Shown here: in pieces, positions 25,550 to 34,291 of the stretch
How positions within the stretch are numbered: the stretch's first letter is position 1
Layout of the letters: every line of letters begins with the position of its first letter
Source of the DNA: Sporocytophaga sp.
GTDB lineage: Bacteria; Bacteroidota; Bacteroidia; Cytophagales; Cytophagaceae
Direction: 5' to 3'
Assembly (NCBI GenBank): GCA_024707265.1
Contig: JANQAB010000002.1
Location: forward strand, 268,188-332,187
DNA length: 64,000 bases
Made by a program: the position numbers and the translations under genes
The notes under the pieces: model-generated
The model's database searches: none
What the model was told of the DNA's origin: nothing
The model's input: only the letters and a program-made list of their open reading frames with translations

Positions 25550-26316
25550 CAATAACCCTGGTTCAAACTCCTCTTTTCTGGAAAAGCTGTGGAGCCAACC
25601 TTGCCATGCTTGAAGAAAAGCTCTGGCAAATGAAAGTGCAATCGGATCTTATTATTCTCCCGGAAATGTTTACTACAGGTTTTTCTATGGATGCAGCTGA
25701 ACTTGCCGAACCTATGAAGCTGACTGCTTTTAAATGGATGAAGCAAATGGCTGCTCAGACAAAAGCCGTGATTACCGGAAGTGTTATCATCAAAGAAGGT
25801 GATAAATTTTACAATCGCCTGATCTGGATGGAGCCCAATGGCAATTATGATGTATATGACAAAAGACATCTCTTCAGAATGGCTGGTGAAGACAAGGTAT
25901 ATAGCGCAGGGACCGGAAAGATTATTAAAGAATTAAAAGGCTGGAAAATTTGCCCTTTGGTCTGCTACGACCTTAGGTTTCCTGTATTCAGCAGAAACAG
26001 GAGTAACGAATATGACCTTTTGATATATGTCGCAAACTGGCCTGCAGCCAGAAACATAGCGTGGAAAACACTTCTAAGAGCAAGGGCCATTGAAAATATA
26101 TCTTATGTAGCCGGAGTAAACAGAATAGGAACAGACGGAAATAATCTGCCATATTCCGGAGATAGTGCTGTAATTGGTCCGGTTGGTGAATATATTGAAG
26201 AGCTTAATGACCGTGAGGAAGTTAAAACGGTAACATTGAGCGCAGAGCATCTCAGTACCTTCAGGCAAAAATTCCCGGCTTACCTGGATGCCGATTCATT
26301 TGAGCTGGAACTTTGA
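25537..26316 (+). CDS. Omega-amidase / nitrilase-family amidohydrolase (YafV-type)
   Basis: 259 residues of the carbon-nitrogen hydrolase fold. The catalytic triad is visible as E43 (ILPEMFTTGF), K109 (VYDKRHLFRMAGE) and C143 (PLVCYDLRFPVFSR). The block EDKVYSAG after the Lys and WPAARNIAWKTLLRARAIEN are typical of the YafV/Nit2 omega-amidase branch, which hydrolyses alpha-ketoglutaramate or its analogues. Translational coupling to the aminotransferase (13-base overlap) supports joint action: the transaminase makes the ketoamide and this enzyme removes it. Its 3' end overlaps the convergent gene at 26280 by 37 bases. Confidence 0.88.
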   Translation: MQDLTITLVQTPLFWKSCGANLAMLEEKLWQMKVQSDLIILPEMFTTGFSMDAAELAEPMKLTAFKWMKQMAAQTKAVITGSVIIKEGDKFYNRLIWMEPNGNYDVYDKRHLFRMAGEDKVYSAGTGKIIKELKGWKICPLVCYDLRFPVFSRNRSNEYDLLIYVANWPAARNIAWKTLLRARAIENISYVAGVNRIGTDGNNLPYSGDSAVIGPVGEYIEELNDREEVKTVTLSAEHLSTFRQKFPAYLDADSFELEL

Positions 26317-26697
26317 ATGAGCGAAATTAAGTTCTGATCACCATGATTTTCAATTTTGGTAAAAGATTTTAGAGAGGCCAGCATTTTTTCAACGATCGCA
26401 TGTTCTCCAATCAAAACGGCTTTGACGTAATCTTTTGACCTCAGCAATGTTTCACAGAAGGGAATAACACCTTTAGTAGTGCTGTCGAAAGCTTCTATGA
26501 TAATCATTGTATTTTGATCTTCTTTTTTATTTTCTTCAAGAATTCTTGAGAAGTATCCAAAAAGAATCCCTTCACTGTGATTGTCAAAATCAAAAAAAAT
26601 TGTGTTTGTATATTGTTCTTTAAGCTTGGTTAGCAATGTGTTTCCGTATTGAAAATTTTCACCGGAAGAAATTGAAAAAGAAAATGATAGTATTCAT
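26280..26697 (-). CDS. Uncharacterised protein, overlaps the nitrilase 3' end (possible frameshift at the N-terminus)
   Basis: The clear open frame runs from 26636 (TTG) and codes for 118 residues, TKLKEQYTNTIFFDFDNHSE onward, ending in a Ser-rich tail. The same frame stays open further upstream (SISSGENFQYGNTLL). One base less in the A5/A4 runs at 26675-26684 would join it to an ATG at 26697 (MNTII...), giving about 138 residues. I do not recognise the family; the pattern of alternating beta strands and helices (TMIIIEAFD, VKAVLIGEH) suggests a small alpha/beta fold. It is divergent from murF and convergent with the amidase gene. Confidence 0.55.
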
Positions 26698-26752
26698 TGT
26701 TAAATCGAAAACAAAGTAATTTTAAATCCCGTTTTTGCCTAACTTGCCTTTT

Positions 26753-26760
26753 TAGTTTTG
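26753..26760 (+). promoter_or_regulatory. -7 promoter element for murF
   Basis: TAGTTTTG matches TAnnTTTG exactly and lies ten bases before ATG 26770, supporting that upstream start. Confidence 0.55.
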
Positions 26761-26769
26761 TCAGAAGAT

Positions 26770-28051
26770 ATGGAAATAAATCAAATTTATCAGAAATATA
26801 AAGAAACCACTTCAGTTTCTACAGATACAAGAAAGATTGAAAAAAGACTGCATGTTTTTTGCCCTGAAGGGCCCCAATTTTAATGGAAATACTTTTGCCG
26901 AAGAAGCTTTGAAGCAAGGTGCTAAGTATGCAGTCATTGACGAAGCCGAGTTCAGGAAAGATGAGAGATTTATTTTAGTAGAGGATGTACTGACTTCATT
27001 GCAGCAGCTTGCTAATTATCACAGGTGGCAATTAGCCATACCAATTATCGCAATAACCGGTTCAAACGGAAAAACAACGACCAAGGAGCTTGTTAATGCA
27101 GTGCTTGCGAAAAAATACAGAACCTATGCAACATGTGGCAATCTGAACAATCACATTGGTATCCCTCTGACGCTTTTGGCGATGGATGAAAGCATAGAAT
27201 TAGGAATAGTGGAAATGGGAGCCAACCATCAAAAGGAAATTGAAGGATATTGCAAGATTGCAGAGCCGGACTTTGGTCTGATCACCAATATAGGAAAGGC
27301 ACATTTGGAAGGTTTCGGAGGAGAGGAAGGTGTTAAGAAGGGAAAAGGGGAGTTGTATGATTATCTTCTCAAATCAGGTAAGAATATTTTTCTGAATACA
27401 GATGATGAAATCCTGAAAAGCATTTCAAAATTTTCTGATCCAGTTACTTATCCTAACCCTGGTAATTTTTATGAATGCTCTTTTATAGATGCTTCACCAT
27501 TTATCCGTTTTAAGACTGAAGACGGAATTGTAAATACGCAGATCATCGGTTCTTATAACTTTCCCAATATTGCAGGGGCGCTTTGTATTGGAAAGTATTT
27601 TAAGGTTCCTGCAGAAGCAGCCAATGAAGCTATTGCCTCTTACAATCCTGAAAATAACAGATCTCAGGTAATTAAGAAGGAAGATCTTACTCTTATACTT
27701 GATGCCTACAATGCCAATCCATCAAGTATGAAAGCAGCTATCGAAAACTTTGCTGCGATGTCTACATCCAATAAGAAGGTTATGGTATTGGGAGATATGT
27801 TTGAACTTGGAGAGCAAAGTGAAGGCGAACATAGAAACCTTGGTAAGCTTATTTCATCCTTTCAGTTTGATTCCGTTTTCCTTTGCGGAAAGATGATGAA
27901 GTATGCTGCCGATGAATTGAAGTCTGCACAATATTTTTCGGAGAAAGCAGAGCTGGAAAAATTTATTGAAAATAATAAGCCAAAAGATTCTACTGTACTT
28001 ATTAAAGGCTCAAGAGGGATGGGCCTTGAGACATTGGTCAGGCTTATTTAG
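26770..28051 (+). CDS. murF: UDP-N-acetylmuramoyl-tripeptide--D-alanyl-D-alanine ligase (one frameshift)
   Basis: 426 residues after correction. Adds D-Ala-D-Ala to the UDP-MurNAc-tripeptide in the cytoplasm, the last soluble step of peptidoglycan precursor synthesis. The N-terminus from ATG 26770 reads MEINQIYQKYKETTSVSTDT, joining DCMFFALKGPNFNGNTFAEE once one A is removed from the A6 run at 26840-26845. P-loop ITGSNGKTTTKE at about 96-107, then GNLNNHIGIPLTLL, GIVEMGANHQKEI, NPENNRSQ and LDAYNANPSSMKAAIENF, all MurF/Mur ligase signatures. Essential for growth, so the frameshift is probably a sequence error. Confidence 0.94.
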
Positions 28052-28071
28052 CCTGATCAATGTTTAACTTT

Positions 28072-28764
28072 TTAAAGTTTATAAAAGACTCCGAGATTTA
28101 AACCAGGGTTATATAAATACCACTTTACATCTCCTGATTTATTTACTCTTGAAAGGCTTCTTCTGAAAATAGGCTCTACACGAACCGTGGTTTGTGACAA
28201 CATTGGTATTTCTAGCCCGACAGAAGCTAGCACGTTAACTCCAAAAGGTTTGTAATTATCAGATGTATTTGTGTATATATCTTTTGTTTGAAGCTTGACA
28301 GAATTTCCGCTTTCCATCAAAATATTTGCTGAAGCTCCTGCTGAAATATATAGTTGAAGTTTTTTCTGTAGGAGATAAAAGTATGCTTTGACGGGGACCT
28401 CAAGATAATGAAAATCGTATGTTGTTTTAAGTTTTCCTCCATTCGGAAATAGAGGATCCGGTTCTGTTGTCCAAACTTCCATTTCTGTCTTAAAACCTTT
28501 CTTTGAATAAAGTAATCCGTATTCAAGGGCGAATAAATTGCTGATTCTGTCAAGTACAATGACTCCGGTTGTATAACCAACCCTTGGCTTGCTTAAATCA
28601 TTCCATGCTGTTCTGAAGCCGTCATCACCTCCGTTTACACGAAGACCAGCATAATCGATTGAGCTAAGTACACCTACATAAAGACCTTTGCGGTCATCCT
28701 GACTCTTACAAATTGTTGAATTTAAAAAGAATGCAAATAATAAAAATACAATTGATTGTTTCAT
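28072..28764 (-). CDS. Outer-membrane beta-barrel protein (PorT/OMP_b-brl type)
   Basis: 230 residues. Signal peptide (about 1-21, ending TICKSQ), then amphipathic strands with the usual small-barrel rhythm: LYVGVLSSIDYAG, FALEYGLLYSKKGF, YDFHYLEVPVKAYFYL, LQLYISAGASANIL, GVNVLASVGLEIPM and a final GLNLGVFYKL ending in Leu. The block YLEVPVKAYF is typical of PF13568. Function unknown; such barrels are numerous in Bacteroidota. ATG start at 28764. Convergent with murF with a 20-base gap. Confidence 0.78.
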   Translation of the reverse strand: MKQSIVFLLFAFFLNSTICKSQDDRKGLYVGVLSSIDYAGLRVNGGDDGFRTAWNDLSKPRVGYTTGVIVLDRISNLFALEYGLLYSKKGFKTEMEVWTTEPDPLFPNGGKLKTTYDFHYLEVPVKAYFYLLQKKLQLYISAGASANILMESGNSVKLQTKDIYTNTSDNYKPFGVNVLASVGLEIPMLSQTTVRVEPIFRRSLSRVNKSGDVKWYLYNPGLNLGVFYKL

Positions 28765-28958
28765 GAAAATTTAATTTAAGTAGAAAAATTTATAAAAGCT
28801 TTTCGAAAAGTTAAAGTTTATGATAAACGCTAGGTTCAACCCCAGTATTTTAACTAAACATTTATTGGTATAATATTTTTACGTATTTGTGTGAGTCCGA
28901 GTGTTTTGTGTTATACCTCAAAATACACTAAAGACCTGGAAGATGTGAATTAACAAAT

Positions 28959-30590
28959 CTAGTCCTTATCCATAAAAGGATACCTGTAATCTGTTGGCGG
29001 ATTAAAATTTTCCTTAATCACTCTCGGTGAAACCCATCTTACAAGGTTCAGCATAGAACCAGCTTTGTCGTTGGTGCCCGAAGCTCTTGCGCCTCCAAAT
29101 GGTTGTTGATTTACGACTGCTCCCGTGGGTTTGTCGTTTATGTAAAAATTACCCGCAGCATTATAAAGCAATTTTTTCGCAAGGTTTATTGCGTTCTTGT
29201 CTTCGGCAAACACCGCACCTGTAAGGGCGTATGGAGATGTTGTATTAGCGGTTTCAAGGATTTCCTCAAACTTGCTGCCTTCATAAAGATAAACCGTAAG
29301 TACAGGTCCGAAGATTTCTTCACACATAGTTACATATTTTGGGTCTTTGGCGAGAATTACCGTTGGCTGTATAAAATATCCTTTCGACTTGTCAAAGGTT
29401 CCGCCAAAGACAATCTCCGCTTCATCACTTTTTTTGGCCTTTGTTATATAGGAAGTTATTTTGTCAAAAGCCTTTTCGTCAATTACCGCATTGATAAGGT
29501 TAGTGAAATCCTCAACAGGTCCGGTTTTGATTTCTGCAAGGTCTTTTGCCATAAGTTCTTTAACCTTCGGCCAAAGTTCTGCCGGAATATAAGCTCTGGA
29601 TGCTGCAGAACATTTTTGTCCCTGATATTCAAAAGCCCCTCTTACTAATGCTGTGGAAAGCGCTTTTACATTGCAGGAGGAATGAGCGATTACAAAATCT
29701 TTTCCTCCTGTCTCACCGACAATTCTGGGATAAGATTTATATCTCCCTATATTTTCTCCAATCGTTTTCCAAATTGTCTGAAATACCTTCGTACTACCTG
29801 TAAAATGAATACCTCCGAAATCAGGGTGAGAAAATATTACTTCTCCTGATACTGGCCCATCTACAAAGATCATATTTATCACCCCATCAGGAAGACCGGC
29901 TTCCCTGAAGATTTCCATCAGGACGTTGGCAGAATATATCTGAGTAAAGGCAGGTTTCCAAACCACAGTGTTTCCCATCAGAGCAGGTGCAGCAGGAAGA
30001 TTTCCCGCTATTGCAGTAAAATTGAAAGGAGTAAGCGCAAATACAAAGCCTTCCAGTGGTCTGTATTCAATATGATTTTTAATTCCTTCCGGAGAAAAAG
30101 GCTGCACCTTATAAATGTCCTGCATGAACGTTACATTGAACTTCAGGAAGTCTATCATTTCGCAGGCTGAATCAATCTCAGCCTGATATACATTTTTAGA
30201 TTGCCCCAGCATCGTAGCTGCGTTTAACTTAGCTCTGTATGGACCGGAGATTAAATCGGCAGCTTTGAGGAATATCTGAGCTCGTTCTTCCGGAGATTTC
30301 ATTGCCCAGCTTTCCTTTGCTTTCATTGCTGATTTTATAGCCTTGTTTACATGATCGCTTGAACCCTCGTAAAAATAGCCAAGTACATGTTGATGGTCAT
30401 GAGGAGGAGAAATCTTCTTTTTGGTATCGGTTTTAAAAGCTTTGCCTCCGATAATCATCGGAATGTCCAAAACCTTGGACCTTGCCTCCTTAATTGCTTC
30501 TATCAATCGCGCTCGTTCCGGAGAACCAGGTTCATAGTCATAAACACTTTCATTTACAGCAATATAATTTTCAAGATCAAAGGTTTCCAT
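28959..30590 (-). CDS. pruA: 1-pyrroline-5-carboxylate dehydrogenase
   Basis: 543 residues of the aldehyde dehydrogenase superfamily. Oxidises glutamate-gamma-semialdehyde (from proline) to glutamate with NAD. ALTPFNFTAIAGNLPAAPAL, the NAD-binding FTGSTKVFQTIW, general base E293 in GETGGKDFV and catalytic C327 in YQGQKCSAASRAY are all present. The length and the segment NVTFMQDIY fit the stand-alone P5CDH subgroup. ATG 30590 (METFDLENYIAVNESVYDYE) is preferred to an open extension to 30704 that would run back into the preceding gene. Third gene of an operon with the HAD hydrolase (10-base gap) and the ferredoxin. No proline dehydrogenase gene lies in the window. Confidence 0.94.
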   Translation of the reverse strand: METFDLENYIAVNESVYDYEPGSPERARLIEAIKEARSKVLDIPMIIGGKAFKTDTKKKISPPHDHQHVLGYFYEGSSDHVNKAIKSAMKAKESWAMKSPEERAQIFLKAADLISGPYRAKLNAATMLGQSKNVYQAEIDSACEMIDFLKFNVTFMQDIYKVQPFSPEGIKNHIEYRPLEGFVFALTPFNFTAIAGNLPAAPALMGNTVVWKPAFTQIYSANVLMEIFREAGLPDGVINMIFVDGPVSGEVIFSHPDFGGIHFTGSTKVFQTIWKTIGENIGRYKSYPRIVGETGGKDFVIAHSSCNVKALSTALVRGAFEYQGQKCSAASRAYIPAELWPKVKELMAKDLAEIKTGPVEDFTNLINAVIDEKAFDKITSYITKAKKSDEAEIVFGGTFDKSKGYFIQPTVILAKDPKYVTMCEEIFGPVLTVYLYEGSKFEEILETANTTSPYALTGAVFAEDKNAINLAKKLLYNAAGNFYINDKPTGAVVNQQPFGGARASGTNDKAGSMLNLVRWVSPRVIKENFNPPTDYRYPFMDKD

Positions 30591-30600
30591 AGTATAAGGT

Positions 30601-31296
30601 TTACAAAACTTTATAAAGCTCGCTGAGACAGTTAATTTCGTTTTCTGGTATAAATGAATTTGTTTTTTGCTTTGGATTAAACCATATATAGGGCATCCCT
30701 GCATTCATCGCACCTGTGATGTCAGCATCCCAATCATCACCGATCATGATGCTATCGCTATTGGTTGCACTGGTTACCTTAAATGCATAATCAAATATCT
30801 TCACATCAGGTTTTTTAAACCCACAAACTTCCGAATTGATTACAATTGGGAAATATTTGTCAAGTCCCGATGTTTCCAGCTTTATATGCAATGTTTCCTT
30901 GAAACCATTCGTGATGATATGAAGCCGGTATTTATTTTTAAGATAATCAAGAACTTCAAAGGCAAATGGAAATACGTATCCTTTGGCAGGACAAATGGAA
31001 AGAAACTGCTCATTGATTTTTTCCGGAACAAATTTCTCGGATAGACCTAATTTGTTAAAAGTCAGAATGAATCTTTTGTCCCTGATGATTTCCTTGGTTA
31101 TTTTCCCGGCATTGTAATCTTTCCAGAGCAATTCATTAATCTCCGTATAGGCTTCAAAGAAATCCTTACAGGTGAAGGAGTTGAAAACATGCATCTGATG
31201 CAGTTCATACAACTCACTTAGGGTTTCAAAACAATTTTTATCGAAATCCCACAAGGTGTGGTCCAGGTCGAAAAAAATATGTTTGAGGTGATTCAT
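30601..31296 (-). CDS. HAD hydrolase, YjjG-type nucleotidase family
   Basis: 231 residues. HAD motif I is FFDLDHTLWDFD (nucleophile and acid-base Asp), motif II TNGF, motif III Lys in CGFKKPDVKIF, and motif IV MIGDDWDADITGA. The DHTLWDF start and IMIGDDWDADI are typical of YjjG-like noncanonical pyrimidine nucleotidases, which dephosphorylate damaged or non-standard nucleotides. The exact substrate is inference. Start ATG 31296, eight bases after the ferredoxin stop; stop ten bases before pruA. The operon pairing does not itself suggest a pathway. Confidence 0.88.
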   Translation of the reverse strand: MNHLKHIFFDLDHTLWDFDKNCFETLSELYELHQMHVFNSFTCKDFFEAYTEINELLWKDYNAGKITKEIIRDKRFILTFNKLGLSEKFVPEKINEQFLSICPAKGYVFPFAFEVLDYLKNKYRLHIITNGFKETLHIKLETSGLDKYFPIVINSEVCGFKKPDVKIFDYAFKVTSATNSDSIMIGDDWDADITGAMNAGMPYIWFNPKQKTNSFIPENEINCLSELYKVL

Positions 31297-31304
31297 AAAG
31301 TATT

Positions 31305-31611
31305 TTAGAAGTTTAGCTTAAGACGTTCTACAGGCCTGTTGTTTACGATATGTTCATCAAATATTTCCTTAACATCTTCCGGCTGAACATTTCCATAAAA
31401 AACACCCTCTGGGTAAACGACTACTGCGGGTCCGAAAGCACAGACATCAAAACATCCGGCTCTTTGTGCTCTTACTTCAGAGTTGAGTTTATTGTCCTTT
31501 ACAAGTTTTTTGAATTCTTCGACCAGTTCCATTCCACGTTTTTCACCGCAGCATTTTTTTTCCTTCTTCTTTCTGGTTGGTACAAATAAAGATATGTTTA
31601 GTATATTTCAT
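31305..31611 (-). CDS. Thioredoxin-like [2Fe-2S] ferredoxin (one frameshift)
   Basis: 101 residues after correction. MKYTKHIFICTNQKEEGKKC with CGEKRG, then QRAGCFDVCAFGPAVVVYPE and VQPEDVKEIFDEHI. Four Cys arranged as in thioredoxin-like ferredoxins (one near residue 10, one in the CC pair, then CxxxC) can hold a 2Fe-2S cluster. These small proteins carry electrons; the partner is unknown. A T8 run at 31554-31561 (plus strand) is one base too long; removing it joins ATG 31611 to the downstream frame (102 codons). Uncorrected, two cluster ligands would be lost. First gene of the ferredoxin-HAD-pruA operon. Confidence 0.85.
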
Positions 31612-31697
31612 CCCGGTATAATCCTGTTTTAAGTGTTGATTTTTAAGAAATTTAATTTTTGTGGAAAATAAACAATAAAATAAATAAAATTTATCTT

Positions 31698-32099
31698 CTA
31701 AAGTTCAGGCAGGTGATATATTTTTAGCTTGTTGTGTAATTTCCTGACTGCAAGTTCGTTGTTCGAGTAGAGCGTTCTGTATTCCTCCTGATCTTTAAGC
31801 AATAACGGGTCTTTTTCAAGGAAAGTAAATATCTGAGCAATTATTTCGTAATAGGTTTCATTGATGAAATAATATGCCCACTGGTCTACTTTCTTGAATT
31901 TTAGCACTCCCGAATTCTTAAGGGTACCTAATTGACGACTGGTCTTAGTCTGGGTAAAATCCAGAATCAGTTCCAGGTCAGAAATACACATTTCCTGATT
32001 TCTATAGATTAGGTTCATGATCCGGATTCTGGATTCGTCACTGAAAGCTTTGAAGATTTCAGCGCCGATTTTGAGATCAAAATGTTTTAAACGAATCAT
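31698..32099 (-). CDS. ArsR-family transcriptional regulator
   Basis: 133 residues. Winged helix-turn-helix at about 14-85: EIFKAFSDESRIRIMNLIYR, then MCISDLELILDFTQTKTSRQ (recognition helix) and LKNSGVLKFKKVDQWAYYFI (wing). The classical ELCVCDL metal-binding motif is replaced by EMCISDLEL, with a single Cys, so arsenic or zinc sensing is doubtful. Such ArsR-like regulators are frequent in Bacteroidota without assigned signals. Own promoter upstream. ATG start at 32099. Confidence 0.87.
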   Translation of the reverse strand: MIRLKHFDLKIGAEIFKAFSDESRIRIMNLIYRNQEMCISDLELILDFTQTKTSRQLGTLKNSGVLKFKKVDQWAYYFINETYYEIIAQIFTFLEKDPLLLKDQEEYRTLYSNNELAVRKLHNKLKIYHLPEL

Positions 32100-32112
32100 A
32101 AATTTTAAAATA

Positions 32113-32120
32113 CAAAGTTA
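32113..32120 (-). promoter_or_regulatory. -7 promoter element for the ArsR-family gene
   Basis: The plus strand CAAAGTTA is TAACTTTG on the minus strand, an exact TAnnTTTG, 13 bases before ATG 32099. Confidence 0.5.
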
Positions 32121-32260
32121 AATAAAAGGAAGCTAATCGGGTATAACGATGATCTTTTCGATTAAATATAAAAAGGTGACTAGCAGAAATTTATTTTTTG
32201 ATGTATCTAGCATATAGAAATTACGTAAAGAGGATAGAAAGAGAAGACCCTGAAATTTAA

Positions 32261-34132
32261 ATGAGAAAGATTGTTTTGATAGCTTTTCTGATTTCACTTA
32301 TAGGCAATATAGGATACGCATTGCCTGTGGATTCGGTGAAAGTTGTTGTGATAGATGATAAAGATAAACCTGTTTCAGCTGCTAAGGTCTCCATTGAAGG
32401 AAGCAGATTTTTTTAACAAATAAATCAGGGATATTCAAATTCAGGCCCGCTAAGGAGCTTGAAATGCCTATTAAAGTTGTTCTTGACAAATCAGGTTTTG
32501 TAATTGATGAATTCATTTTTTACGAAGAGGACAAAGAAATTGAAATCAGGGTCAAGAAGAATGAATATTTCCTCAAGGAGCTCATCATAAAGCTTTTAAA
32601 TGATTCCGGCGCTGTCATGGTAAATCAGATATTGGTGTATGCCGGAGAAGATTACCATACTGATAAAAAGGGAATCGCCAGAATTCCTAAAAAGAGATTT
32701 GTTCCTGAAGATTTCTTTGTCGAAGGTTATAACCTTGATAAAATCAACTTTGCAGAAAAGGAACAAACATATGTATTGACTTTGGTTCCGGAAGTAGTGG
32801 AGCTACCAAAACCTGCTCTGGCTGAGAATAACAAAGATACAATGACCATGGAAAAAATTCTGACCCTTAGCCAGGAGCAGTTGGATTCCATGATTTTTGA
32901 TCGGTACAAAGAGGAATTTGAAAAAATATCTGCTGAAATAGTTGAAGAACGTAGAAGACTGGTTGAAAGCAATTCCAAAATCAGAGATGAGATTGACCAT
33001 ATTACCAATAAGCTTAGAAATGAGAAAAATCTGACTGATGAGCAAAGGCAGGAATTGCAGAAATATGTAGGTAAACTTGAAAGATCCCTTATTGAAAACT
33101 CTCTTGCATATAATAAAGCTGAAGAGAAAACCATGTCTTTTATAGAACGCCTTAAGTTTATCATTATGCAGAAGGATTCTATAAATTACATAGCGATAAA
33201 GAAACTTCAGGCGGCAGAAAGACAGAGAATTCAGGCTGAAAAGAAGGCCAAAAGAACTATCGTGATTTCCAGTATTATTGCTGTGGCCCTACTATTGCTT
33301 GCAGTGGTATTCTATTCTATCGCAAGAAAAATGAGAAAACAGAAAAGGCAGCTTGAAATATCCAATGATGAATTGAGTAATATGAAGGATACCTTGTCTG
33401 AAAAATTGATAGAAAGTGATAAGCAGAAGGCTATGATAGAGGAGCAGAATCAGCAGCTTGACATGTTTGTCTACAAAGCTTCTCATGATATCAAAGGTCC
33501 TCTGAAATCATTGTTGGGACTTTCCAAACTGGGACTAACCAGTGTGAAAGATGAGAATTCTCTTGAGTTATTTACGCATATCCATAAGAGTATCACTAAA
33601 CTTGATAAGTTGGTTTCTGATTTATTGTTCCTTTCTAAAGCCAAGAAGGTTGAAATCAACAATTCAAAAATCAATGTGGCCGGACTGGTGCAGGAGGTAG
33701 TGAACAGCTATAAAAACATCGAGGGGTATGGAAACGTAAATATTGATATTGAAATTCCTGAAACAATTGATTTTACTTCAGATTATAACTTGTTTTATTC
33801 TGTAGTTCAGAACTTTGTTGAGAACGCTATTAAATATGCTGATAACAACAAAGGTGATAAATATCTCAAAATAAGCGCCAGCTCAGATGATGAAAAAGAC
33901 TGAGTTCAGATTTGCAGATAACGGAATGGGGATTGAACCTGAACATCTGTCCAAGATATTTGATATGTTTTATAAAATAAGCGAAAACTCTGCTGGTTCA
34001 GGTCTTGGCTTATATATAGTCAAATACAATGTTGAAAGACTTGGAGGTATTATAAAGGTAGAAAGCGAACCGAATAAGGGATCTGTCTTCATCCTTGAGT
34101 TTAAAAAAACTGCCGATCTGGTACTAAATTAA
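32261..34132 (+). CDS. Sensor histidine kinase with periplasmic carboxypeptidase-regulatory-like domains (two frameshifts)
   Basis: About 623 residues after correction. Signal peptide (starts MRKIVLIAFLISLIGNIGYA), then two beta-sandwich segments resembling CarboxypepD_reg domains (VVVIDDKDKPVSAAKVSIEG; MVNQILVYAGEDYHTDKKG), a long coiled coil, a membrane helix (IVISSIIAVALLLLAVVFYS) and the kinase core. HisKA has the phospho-His in YKASHDIKGPLKS (about residue 409); HATPase has NFVENAIKYAD, FADNGMGIEPEHL and SGLGLYIV. A T7 run at 32408-32414 is one base short and an A5 run at 33893-33897 one base long. No receiver follows. It lies just upstream of the giant adhesin operon on the same strand, separated by a hairpin, so a role in controlling it is possible but unproven. 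Confidence 0.85.
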
Positions 34133-34193
34133 ATCAGACTCAGAAACTGAAGACAGGGGCTGCTTCTGCTTTCCACGAACTGATTGATACATC

Positions 34194-34230
34194 TGAAGAT
34201 CTGTATTGACTAGCTTGGTACAGATCTTCA
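34194..34230 (+). terminator. Hairpin between the sensor kinase and adhesin genes
   Basis: Perfect 12-bp stem TGAAGATCTGTA / TACAGATCTTCA with a 13-base loop. Followed by TTATTTTC, a weak T-run, so termination may be partial. Confidence 0.6.
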
Positions 34231-34291
34231 TTATTTTCAAATATTTACATATAAGTCAAATTTTAACTGATTGAAAAATACTCATACAAGC

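Noticed and set aside
4591..33897. Phase variation as explanation for homopolymer frame breaks
   Set aside because: Essential housekeeping genes such as hemH and murF are hit, and run lengths are mostly only 5-8, so error is the simpler reading; left open as a test in the findings.
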